Source of the DNA: Pyricularia pennisetigena
Taxonomy: Eukaryota; Ascomycota; Sordariomycetes; Magnaporthales; Pyriculariaceae
DNA: 64,000 nucleotides
NCBI RefSeq assembly: GCF_004337985.1
Contig: NC_043742.1
Coordinates: forward strand, 5,073,259-5,137,258
Direction of reading: 5' to 3'
A program made the position numbers and the translations under genes. Shown one piece after another: positions 11,823-21,117 of the stretch. The notes under the pieces are model-generated. The model saw only the letters and a program-made list of their open reading frames with translations, searched no databases and was not told where the DNA came from. How positions within the stretch are numbered: the first letter of the stretch is position 1; every line of letters begins with the position of its first letter.

Positions 11823-13160
11823 CTACAAAGGTAGCGATTCGTGGATAAAACGGCGCTTGCCCTCCCCCTCGCCATATGCCCCGGCGACTTGTCCTGTGCC
11901 GCGCATCTTGTACTTGTAAATCATGAGCCCGTCGAGCCCGACAGGGCCCCTCGAGTGGATCTTGTTGGTGCTGATGCCAACCTCGGTGCCGAAGCCATAG
12001 CGCATGCCGTCGGCGAAGCGGGTGGACGCGTTCCAGTACACACCGGCCGAGTCCACGGCAGCCATGAACCGCTCGGCATCCTCCTTGCTGGCCGTCAGGA
12101 TCGCGTCGGTGTGATGGCTGCCGTGGCTGTTGATGTGCGCAATGGCGGCGTCCAGCCCGTCGACCGTCTTGACCGCCAGGTCCAGGGAGAGGAACTCGGT
12201 GTCAAAGTCCTCGGCGGTGGCATCCTTTGCGGCACTGCCTACAGCGTCTCGGACGGCCGCCAGTGAGTCCGGGTCGCAGTGTAGCGTCACGCCCTTTGCG
12301 ACCAGGGCGGAGGCCACGGCGGGCAAGACGCTGGAGAGGGCACCGCGGGAGACGAGGAGGGTCTCTGCGCTGTTGCAGGCGGCGGGGTAGTTGGTCTTGC
12401 TGTCGACGACGACGTCGACCGACAGGGCCGGGTCCGCATCGTCTGCAATATAGACGGAGCAGAGGCCGTCGGCGTGTCCGAGGACGGGGATGCGGGTGTT
12501 GTTCTTGACGTGGCGCACGAGCTCGTTGCCGCCGCGGGGGATGACGAGGTCGACGAAGCGGTCCTGGCTCAGCAGGTCCGACACGGCGTCGCGCGTGGTG
12601 ACGAGCTGGACGGCGTCGTTGGGGACCTGCGTGGCCTCGAGCGCCGAGGCTATGACCCTCGCGATGGCGACAAAGGACTCGGTCGACTCCTTGCCGCCCT
12701 TGAGGATGGCGGCGTTGCCGGACTTGATGGCCAGGGCGGCGATGTTGGCGATGACCTCCGGGCGGGCCTCAAAGATGATGAGCAGCACGCCGATGGGGCA
12801 GGTCACGCGCTCCAGCTCGAGGCCCTGGTCGATCTTGGTGCGGAGGGTGACGCGGCCCACGGGGTCCTCGAGGTCGCGCACGTCGAGGATGCCCTTGAGC
12901 ATGTCGTCCCACTTGCCCGGCTTGGCCAGGTCCAGGCGGGACACGAGGCTGCTGCTCAGGGAGCCGTCGGCGGCGGCTCTGCGGGCCTGCTCCATGTCCC
13001 GGGCGTTGGCGGCCAGGATGTCGTCCTTTGCGGCGGCCAGGGCCGAGTGCACCGCCGTGAGGGCGTCGTTGCGGGCCGATGCCGGAAGCGTCGCCAGCTG
13101 ATGCGAAGCTTGCTTGGCAGCCGCGGCGGCGTCTGCCGCTTTTGCATTTGAGAGGGACAT
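11823..13160 (-). CDS. PRO2: Gamma-glutamyl phosphate reductase (glutamate-5-semialdehyde dehydrogenase)
   Basis: Catalyses NADPH-dependent reduction of gamma-glutamyl phosphate to glutamate-5-semialdehyde, the second step of proline synthesis from glutamate. It is a single exon. From the chosen ATG at 13160 it encodes 445 residues, the usual length for the monofunctional fungal/bacterial enzyme. The aldehyde-dehydrogenase-fold signature is visible: the catalytic Cys262 in VDSKTNYPAACNSAE, the CPIGVLLIIFEARPEV segment near 121-136, and the C-terminal GPVGLDGLMIYKYKMRG stretch. The frame stays open upstream to an ATG at 13289 (43 more residues), but that extension is poorly structured, and MSLSNAKAAD fits the family start better. 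The gene is convergent with the HECT ligase gene and has no kinase partner next to it, as in yeast, where the two steps are separate genes. Confidence 0.95.
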   Translation of the reverse strand: MSLSNAKAADAAAAAKQASHQLATLPASARNDALTAVHSALAAAKDDILAANARDMEQARRAAADGSLSSSLVSRLDLAKPGKWDDMLKGILDVRDLEDPVGRVTLRTKIDQGLELERVTCPIGVLLIIFEARPEVIANIAALAIKSGNAAILKGGKESTESFVAIARVIASALEATQVPNDAVQLVTTRDAVSDLLSQDRFVDLVIPRGGNELVRHVKNNTRIPVLGHADGLCSVYIADDADPALSVDVVVDSKTNYPAACNSAETLLVSRGALSSVLPAVASALVAKGVTLHCDPDSLAAVRDAVGSAAKDATAEDFDTEFLSLDLAVKTVDGLDAAIAHINSHGSHHTDAILTASKEDAERFMAAVDSAGVYWNASTRFADGMRYGFGTEVGISTNKIHSRGPVGLDGLMIYKYKMRGTGQVAGAYGEGEGKRRFIHESLPL

Positions 13161-13512
13161 TGGATTGTCTATGGGTGATTCCAACGGCTTTGTGTAGGAA
13201 CTTGAGATGTTTTGTCTGGGGTGTGATTTCAGTGCTTTTCCTTTGACAAGAGTCACTTTTTCTTTCTTGGCGGTTATAGTTGACCCCACAATTGTCTATT
13301 TTCGTTGCCACTGCCTGTAATCAACAGTTTCAAGGTACCCGACGTGCCCACCAAAAGCAGTTTGCTGATTTGAAGCAAACATCAAAGAAATTTTTTAAAA
13401 TCTTTACATGAACTTGTCTTCTCGTCGACAATTATCCGGTTGTACTTGTCGGGTTGAAGAATGCAAAAAAAAAAAAAAAAAAAAAAAAACCTGGCTTCCG
13501 TGAAAGAATGAG
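13161..13512. promoter_or_regulatory. Divergent spacer of reductase and kinase-like genes
   Basis: This short spacer contains the promoters of both genes. An A25 tract at 13465-13489 ends 23 nt before the kinase-like start codon. No separate gene is seen. Confidence 0.5.
13465..13489 (+). repeat. Poly(A) tract of 25 nt in a 5' leader
   Basis: Positions 13465-13489 are A. If transcribed, the tract would lie in the leader of the kinase-like mRNA, just before the start codons. Confidence 0.9.
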
Positions 13513-13525
13513 ATGGCCTCGGTAG
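13508..13525 (+). promoter_or_regulatory. Five-codon uORF overlapping the kinase-like start codon
   Basis: An ATG at 13508 opens a frame of five codons (MRWPR) ending in TAG at 13523-13525. It overlaps the ATG at 13513 in another frame. The upstream ATG has A at -3. Ribosomes would have to leak past it, or reinitiate at the in-frame ATG at 13645. Confidence 0.5.
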
Positions 13526-14907
13526 CACGCCAAACCAAAGACCCCACCATTTCATGCCGCCTCATTCTACTGTCCATCGCTGTCCCAATCCTCTTCATGC
13601 TCGTTTCCAGATTCGGCAATCTGGAAGATACCAACAACTCGGACATGGCACGTAAGACAGCGACAACAGACCCTCGGCGTGTCGCCGAGATTATGCTCTC
13701 GTGGCTCAACCTTCAGCTCGTATCCATTGTTGAACTACAGACACTCTGGGCCGGATATGGCCACATCTGCGCCGTCACGGCGCGCGCATCCGACGAGGAC
13801 TCTGCGGCCCAGATGCGCCGAGCGATGGGACTTGATGACGACCGCGGACCACAGGGCGACAACGACGAGTTTCGGCTCGTCCTCAAGTTCATCTCCCCGC
13901 CCAGGACCAGCGGCGACGAGGGGCACTGGCGCAAGATGCTGAGCTACGAAGTCGAGCAGTACTTCTATGAGGTGGTCGCCCCCACGGTCCGGGGCGATGC
14001 ACCCGTGGCCGCCTGCGTGGCTTCAACCAGGGACATGGAGGGGAGGCCAGACGCAGACAGGCTCGAGGGGCTCATTGCGACGCTGATGTCGGACCTGAAG
14101 CCGGCCTATCCCGTAGCTGGGGAGAAGAGGGCAGCACTCAACAAGACACAGGTCCATGCCGCGCTGGGATGGTTGGCCAGGTTCCACCGCAAGACGCGCG
14201 AGCTGGTCGACCAAGACTTGGAGGGCTTTGTCCTCCCTCCGCTACAGGAGACGGAGCGGCGAGGGCGCAACCCGGAGGCGGCGGCCGGATCCAAGGTCTG
14301 GCTGAACGGGGGCTACACTTATCTGGCGACACGCCGGAAGGAGTACTCATCGCTTGCGCGAGATGAAGACTCGGAATGGTGCAATACATTTTGCGCGCCA
14401 CAAGAGGGCGCAAACGGCATGTCCGTTGCTGAACAAGTGGCCGAGGTGCTTACCCCCTCTGGGCGCCCCTACGAGACCTTTGTCCACGGAGACGTCAAGT
14501 CGGAGAATTTATTCACGACCGAGGACGGCAAGGAGGTGGCGTTCTACGACTTTCAGTACGTCGGGGTGGGATTGGGGGCATGCGATCTGGCCAAGTTCTT
14601 CACTTGTTCCGTGCCCCTCGGCATGCTTGTGGAAAATCGAGCAGTGCCAGACGAGTTACCCATGGGCGATGGAGAGATGCAACTGTTGAAAGAATATCAC
14701 CAGACGTTGGGCCTAGGTGAACAATACCCCTGGGACCTCTTTGTCCGGCACTGGGAGACGGCACTGGTCGACTGGTGCAGATTCCAAGCGTCTTGGGGAT
14801 TCTGGGGCAACACCGATTGGCTGGAGGCGAGAGTTCGATATATTCTGGGCAACAAATCCTGGAGAACATGGTTGGATAGTCAATTGGGCAAAAGCCGCGT
14901 CGGATAG
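13513..14907 (+). CDS. APH/choline-kinase-fold phosphotransferase, possibly membrane-anchored
   Basis: A single exon of 464 residues. The kinase-like catalytic loop HGDVKSEN is at 325-332 (Asp327, Asn332), and the metal-binding Asp346 lies in YDFQYVG, the DFG equivalent. These motifs place it in the aminoglycoside phosphotransferase/choline kinase/EcKinase-like superfamily. The small-molecule substrate cannot be told from sequence. Residues 16-34 are strongly hydrophobic and could be a signal anchor. The kinase fold itself appears to start after the in-frame Met45 (13645), so the true start may be either ATG. A tiny out-of-frame uORF overlaps the first ATG. The acidic loop near 95-110 and the Gly/Arg-rich loop near 255 look like insertions. 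Function is inferred from fold only. Confidence 0.8.
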   Translation: MASVARQTKDPTISCRLILLSIAVPILFMLVSRFGNLEDTNNSDMARKTATTDPRRVAEIMLSWLNLQLVSIVELQTLWAGYGHICAVTARASDEDSAAQMRRAMGLDDDRGPQGDNDEFRLVLKFISPPRTSGDEGHWRKMLSYEVEQYFYEVVAPTVRGDAPVAACVASTRDMEGRPDADRLEGLIATLMSDLKPAYPVAGEKRAALNKTQVHAALGWLARFHRKTRELVDQDLEGFVLPPLQETERRGRNPEAAAGSKVWLNGGYTYLATRRKEYSSLARDEDSEWCNTFCAPQEGANGMSVAEQVAEVLTPSGRPYETFVHGDVKSENLFTTEDGKEVAFYDFQYVGVGLGACDLAKFFTCSVPLGMLVENRAVPDELPMGDGEMQLLKEYHQTLGLGEQYPWDLFVRHWETALVDWCRFQASWGFWGNTDWLEARVRYILGNKSWRTWLDSQLGKSRVG

Positions 14908-16383
14908 ACAAGACAAGTAGACGACAATATGGGACTGACTGATGGGATGTATCGTATCAATCATCGTCCCCCNNNNNNNNNNNNNNNNNNNNNNNNNNNN
15001 NNNNNNNNNNNNNNNNNNNNNNNNNNNNNNNNNNNNNNNNNNNNNNNNNNNNNNNNNNNNNNNNNNNNNNNNNNNNNNNNACTTTGTTTTTTTTTTTTTA
15101 ACATTTTTGTTGTGCTGCAGATTGTTGTTGGGCTGGACGAGGTGGTATACTACCAACACTCTAGGACTATAGGTGGTAAATGGTGTCATCTATAGTACAT
15201 GAATGAGCATGATGAGCGATACCGGCGTGACGCTGATGAGTGGAACCCAATCCAGGTGACGAAACGAGAACGAGACAGTGTTTTTAAGTGCATCCATTTT
15301 AGGCATCGCGCCATCGCGCCACCCCCTAGGGCCAACACCCCACCGGTCGGCTACAGAAGGATTCGGAGTCATGAGCATGCGGTATTCCCGAGTCCAAAGT
15401 TCGACTTGATGCGTCCAAGGTAGCTAGGCAGAAAGTTTACTCATGAGGTTGAAGAAGTTTTATGCTTACCAACCTTAGCCGCGCTCCTTACCACCTCACC
15501 TTAACTCAAAATCACCGTACTCCCGTTATTTCCGTTATCGCCCCGAATGGGAGCCAAGCGGGCTACCTGCCCGATCGAGAAGGGGCCAGAGCAAAGTCCA
15601 GACTAATGAAGGGCTCCACCAAAATCCTCTCTTCCCAATGAGGAACCATCCAACCAGGGAAACCAACTTGCCCTTTGAAATGACCCGAAGAGCCGAATCC
15701 AAGTGGAGCGGCGCGAAAGAGCGAAGCTGCCCCGACAAGCCCGAGTATCGGCAATGGCCTTGGTCATACATTATTACATGAAGGGAGAACAGAAAAAAAA
15801 AAAAAAAAAAAAAAAAAAGAGGGTGGCCCCAATGCCCAGAGGAAATCCCCAGGGCCCCAAATTTCAGTCGGGGGTGTTCGATCCTACAGCGTCAAGTTTT
15901 TCTCCTGCTGATTTCCCTTTTGTCTCTCGCGCTGTTTGAAGGTGCCGGTGAATAGGCTCGGTTTTATCGGTCATGATATCACCAAGTGTTTTCTCTTTTC
16001 TTAGCTCGAAATCACCAGTTTTACTTGGCTGCAGCGATTCCAATAGTACATACATACCTTCGTAATTGTACATGAGTATTATAACATCGATTCCTTCCGC
16101 ACGTTTTTGTTTCTCCCAGTCGAAATCCTCCCTCTTTTTTTTTTTCCCTTTTTCCTTTTGATTTTGCTTCCTTTAGTTCCAAGGCTGGACGAAAGGTGTT
16201 TATGCCACTTACATTGGGGATAGTATACACATCCGAACCTCGACCCGCCCCTGCCAAGCCTTTTGTATGAGAGAGCGCCTGTCGCTCTACTATTACCATT
16301 TTGACACCCTCTAGTGCCACCCTTCTCAGCATAGTTATTTTTTGGGAAGGGTTTTAATCGCCTTGCCATTTTTCGTCTCCGCG
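14908..16383. other. Intergenic with assembly gap and poly(A)
   Basis: This spacer lies between the kinase-like gene and the MFS transporter. It contains the 108-nt N gap (14973-15080), an A26 tract at 15793-15818, and a T-rich stretch at 16133-16150. Frames here are short and translate to low-complexity sequence. I see no gene. Confidence 0.5.
14973..15080. other. Assembly gap of 108 N
   Basis: A run of N from 14973 to 15080, followed closely by a T-rich stretch. The missing sequence may be low complexity. Confidence 0.99.
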
Positions 16384-18395
16384 ATGGAAAAGTCTGGGGA
16401 AAAGGCAGCCCATGATTCCTTGGGCCTGCCCAATAACCTCAGGGCACCAGCGCCTGCAAATGCCGAATATGACATGTCGACACCCGAGGGATCTGTGAAT
16501 GAAAAGTCGCACCGGTCTTCAAAGGAATGGGCAGATGAACCTTCTGAATCCCGCCAGGTCGACGGCGAAGAAGTCGGAGAGGGATCGGACGCCGAGCCTC
16601 AAACGTCTGCCACCGCACCACGAGCGGCATCGCGTGCGTCTTCGGCGAGGTCGAGGGCGCTCAGCGTGGTCCCTACGAGCAGACGGCGCGGTCTGTTTTC
16701 ACGTTTTGCCGTCTTTGTCCCCGAGGTCTATCGGCCGTTCGACTACTCGGCAAAGACCAAGTGGACAATCACGTTTATTGTTGCCCTGGCTGGCTCGGCA
16801 GCCCCCATGGGTTCTGGTATACTTTACCCTGTACTTTCAGATGTTGCGGTTGATCTCAAGACGTCACCGACCATCGCAAACTTGACAGTCGCGGTATATG
16901 CTCTTGCTATGTGGGTTTATTTGGTCCTCTGGGTAATCCTCTAGGCGCAGACATGATGAATTGCTGACCACTACCCATCTCGTGTTGATATAGGGCTATT
17001 TTCCCAATATGGTGGTAAGTGCCAAGATCTATCCGTCGCCCGCTCTCTTCTCATGGGAGTATCAACCATCTGCTTACACCCAAGCCTTTTGCAGGTCATC
17101 TTTTTCAGAGACTTTTGGTCGTCGGACTGTATACATCGTCTCCTTTGGTCTCGGTATAGTATTTTCAATACTGAGCGCCGTCAGCACCAACATCGCAATG
17201 CTTATTGTGATGCGGGTGCTCGGTGGAGGCGCCTCAGCGTCGGTCCAGGCCGTGGGGGCTGGTACGATCTCCGACATCTGGGAGGTCCGGGAGAGAGGAA
17301 AGGCTATGGGAATGTTTGTAAGTTGAACCCACTTGCCGGTGACTTTACCACAGGAGATGAACTAAACCATTTTCTTCTTTGCTCATTGGGGGCGGGTGGC
17401 AGTATCTCGGTCCACTGATGGGTCCTCTGCTTGCTCCCATCGTCGGAGGTGCCCTTGCGCAGAAATGGAACTGGAGAAGTACCATGTGGTTCGTGACAAT
17501 ACATGCGGGGCTTGTGTTTCTCATGCTCCTCTTTTGCCTGCCTGAGACCCTCAGAAGGAAAGAATCCGAGCAGCTACCCAGGACGGTCGACGACGACACC
17601 ACAGGAGACCAGCCGCAGCTCGCCCGTGCGACGACGCGACAGTCGATCGCAAAGAGCACCAAGAACTCGGTCAAGTCGTTCAAGCGCTATGTCATCGACC
17701 CGCTAAAGGTGCTAGGGACCCTCCGGTTTCTCCCCATCGCCGTCACGGTCTTTATCGCAGCGATCACGTTTGGCTCGCTGTTCATGTTGAACATATCGAC
17801 GCAGTCATCCTACTCCAAAGCGCCGTACGCCTTCTCGACGCTCATAGTCGGCCTCCTGTACATCCCCAGCTCGCTGGGCTACGTCGTGAGCTCCATATTC
17901 GGCGGGCGTTGGATCGACCACATAATGGCGCGGGAGGCCCGCAAGGCGGAGCGGTACGACGCGGACGGCAGGCTCGTGTACCTGCCCGAAGACCGCATGT
18001 GCGAGAACGCGTGGCTGGCGGCGTCGGTCTACCCCAGCGCGCTCATCATGTTCGGCTGGACCATCGACAAGGGCCTGCACTGGGCGGTGCCGAGCGTCGC
18101 CAGTCTGCTGTTCGGCCTGAGCAGCATGCTGATCTTCTCGGCCGCGACCACCATGCTGACCGAGTTCATGCCGTCCAAGTCTTCGAGCGGAATCGCCGTC
18201 AACAACTTTGTCAGAAACATCTTTTCCTGCGTGGGAACCGTCATCACGCAGCCGCTCATCGACGCAATGGGAGTCGGATGGCTTTGCACCCTGGTCGGGC
18301 TCTTGGCTCTGGTGTTGAGTTTGGGTAGTGTGTATTCGCTCAAGAGATTTGGGCCTAAATGGAGAAAGGAGATGGACCGGAAGCTGGCCATATGA
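16384..18395 (+). CDS. MFS transporter, DHA1 drug:H+ antiporter type
   Basis: Predicted plasma-membrane proton antiporter for drugs or small organic ions (DHA1 group, Qdr/Dtr1/Aqr1-like). Exons are 16384-16910, 16994-17014 (a 21-nt microexon), 17095-17317 and 17403-18395, giving 587 residues. Every junction keeps frame and restores conserved text: the microexon supplies AIFPIWW, followed by the motif-A-like SETFGRRT loop between TM2 and TM3. Motif C of antiporters is visible as GPLLAPIVGGALAQ in TM5. About 12 hydrophobic segments can be counted. The first 110 residues or so are a long, Ser- and Glu-rich cytosolic tail, and a basic loop joins the two halves. An in-frame ATG at 16342 would add 14 residues. 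The substrate is unknown. Confidence 0.9.
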
Positions 18396-19487
18396 TTGAT
18401 TGTCTTGTTGGATGAACCGTCTTTGTTGAAGACCAAAGAAGAAAGCATAACTAGCATACCAGGATTGTATTACATCCTTGTCGAATTTCTTTTTTGCGGC
18501 AAAATTAAACTCCAACGTTGAGAGCATCAGCGACTATTTATATAATTTTTTTTTCTCTTGTGGCTTGGAATTTTTGCTCTTCGCCTTTTGAACACGATTT
18601 GCCAACGACTTGCAGACTTGTGACCAGGTCTTCCCTGCTGCCTGGATACGTTTTACGTCTGCCAACATCCACAAGAATTTGACTTTTCCGCACTTTTTAA
18701 CTTCAGTGACAGTTTTTCGACGATATGCTCGTCTTGAAGTTCTAGGGGGTAAACTATGGTGAACTTTTCAGCCGATCAGTCAGATTCTAGCCTAGCCTGG
18801 GTCAACAAACTCCTTCTTGATCGGGTAGGGCTCCCAAAATATAATTTAGGTCGAAACCAGACGAGGGGAGGATTGACGAAAACAGCTCCATTCTTCGTCT
18901 CTTTTCCTTTCTTTTTTTTCAATCTCGGGAAATTTCCTTCTAGGGTATTGTTCAGAGTCACTTGGTGGGTTTTGTGTTTTGCAGTAAGACCAGCCAAGGA
19001 CTCAGGCGTGTACTTCAACCCGCCAGAGTATAGCGTGCCCCATAAAAAAAATCTCCAGCCCTTCCGATAAATGAGAAGCGCGCCAATCCGCTCTATCTCT
19101 ATCAAGCAAAGGGCAGAAATAAGAGTCATAAAACGGCCCTTGGGCTTGGATGGATCTAGACCACAGGATAGTTCCTATAAGATTTTTTATAATACATATA
19201 ACTCGGCTGTGGCATCACCTTCGTAGCTTGTCTAGGGTCAGAAAATTACTCATTAGAGTCAGCTCCGACAGTCTGTCGTATCTCTTGGGATTCGGGCGGG
19301 GTAGTGTGGCATAGTGCGTTCCGACCAAGACCGAAACGCTTTTATCTTGCACCCTTTTTACTCCTTGGGTCGAGTCGTCTTGTGAACAAGGAAGGACAGT
19401 CAGCCAGAGTCACGAAGACAGAAGAATTAAGAAAAAAAATAACTAGAGAAATCAATACACAAACACACACCGAAACCTTACCAAAAA
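18396..19487. other. Intergenic, promoter region of the PLP enzyme gene
   Basis: This is the spacer between the MFS transporter and the PLP-enzyme gene. It is T-rich at 18547-18556 and 18908-18921. The leader just before 19488 is A- and C-rich. No gene-like frame was found. Confidence 0.5.
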
Positions 19488-21117
19488 ATGGCAGACCCAG
19501 CAACCTCCCCTCCCCTCGAAAGAGCCTCGATATTCGCCGCGCACGAGCTCATAAAACCCTACGTCCACCGGACCCCCGTGCTCACCAACGCGACCCTCAC
19601 GGCGCTGGCCTCGACCCCGCGGACCGCCCAGGACCTGCGCGCCACCAGGTGGGCCGACCGGGCCGACCGCCCCGCCCGGCCGGTGCTGCGGCTCTGGTTC
19701 AAGTGCGAGAACTTTCAGCGCATCGGCGCCTTCAAGCCCAGGGGTGCCTTTCACGCCGTTGAGCGCCTCAAGCTGATCCCCGGCTGGCTCGAGGGTCAGG
19801 GGAGGACGAACGGCGTCGTGACTGCAAGCTCTGGTGGGTTTTCTTTTCTTTTCTTTTCTTCTTTCTTGCTTCTTTTTTTGCGTTTGATTTAGTATTATAG
19901 TGTTTCTGCACGTGGTTGCTTTTCTGCTGTGGGGAAAAAAAAAGAGGTTTGTACAACGCGTACGAGACTTCCCATTCACCTGGATAGTTGATATTGCAAC
20001 CCGCGCTACCTACCACCTGCTTACCTACACATAACCACTTCTTGGTTCTATTCCTCCCCCATCACTGGCCTCGCTACATGAACCAGCCATAGCCAAAAAA
20101 AAAAAAAAGAAAAAAAAAAAAACAACCCCTACTCAAGGTGTCAAAGCCGTCATGGCCGCCCCAGGATGGGCCGGCAAAGACTCACTCAATATCAACCGAC
20201 TGTACATCTAACGACAGCGTCATTCATTATCACCCTCCCTTAAAACAGGCAACCACGCCCAGGCACTAGCGCTTGCGGCGCGCACCGCCAGAATACCAGC
20301 TCATATCGTGATCCCAAGCATCGCGCCGGCTCCAAAGCTGGCGGCGACACAGGCGCTGGGGGCAACCATCTACCGGAGCGGAAGCACCTCTGCCGAGCGC
20401 GAAGCGGTGGCGGCCAAGGTCGTTGCAGACACGGGAGGCCGCTACATCCCCCCTTATGACCACCCGGACATCATTCTGGGCCAGGGAACGCTGGGACTCG
20501 AGATGCAGGAGCAGGTCGAGGCGCTCATGGCCGGCGGGGATGGAGCTGCGGCTGGTGGTGATTTCACCCGGCGAGGTCAAACCGCAGGAACGCAGGGCCA
20601 AGGTGAAGGCGGGAAGAGGAAGGGCCTCGATGCTATAATCGCCCCATGCGGCGGCGGCGGGATGCTCTCGGGTGTAGCATTATCCTGCGAGGGAACCGGC
20701 ATCCGGGTCTTTGGTGCCGAGCCCGAGTTTCAGGGGGCGGACGAGTGCAAGCGGTCCTTTGAGGCGGGGCAACGCATTGACACGGTCAAGTCGCTGACGA
20801 TTGCCGATGGACTACGGACGCCGGTTGGAAAGTACCCGTGGTCCATCATCTACGAGCGCCGCCTAGTGTCGCAGATGTTCAACGTGACCGAGGACGAGAT
20901 CAAGGACGCGCTGCGGCTGATCCTGGAGCGCTTCAAGCTAGTTGTCGAACCTAGTGCTGCCGTGCCGTTGGCTGTCGCACTATTCAACGAGGATTTCAGG
21001 GCCATGGTCGAGACCGAAGCCGGCGAGAGCGGCTGGGATCTGGGCATCGTCCTCAGTGGTGGCAACGTTAGTTTAGAGATGCTTGGTAAGCTCTTTCCGG
21101 AGGGTTTGCCTGCCTAG
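19488..21117 (+). CDS. Serine racemase / serine-threonine dehydratase, PLP fold type II
   Basis: Predicted PLP enzyme acting on L-serine or L-threonine (racemisation and/or alpha,beta-elimination). Exons are 19488-19833 and 20249-21117, giving 404 residues. The 415-nt intron has a GTGGGT donor, a TCTAAC branch site and an ACAG acceptor. The PLP lysine is Lys83 in IGAFKPRGA. The substrate loop SSGNHAQ (114-120) is split by the intron. The phosphate-binding GGGGMLSG loop lies in exon 2. The EPEFQGADEC segment resembles the divalent-metal site of eukaryotic serine racemases (Glu, Ala and Asp at matching spacing), and no ACT regulatory domain follows, so serine racemase-like is preferred over biosynthetic threonine deaminase. 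Two inserts lengthen it beyond the usual 330-350 residues: one near 45-65, and a Gly-rich one before the GGGG loop. Confidence 0.9.

Noticed and set aside
12130..13151. Long open frames antisense to the gamma-glutamyl phosphate reductase gene
   Set aside because: They are shadows of a GC-rich coding gene; translations are Arg/Gly/Ala-rich and have no domain.
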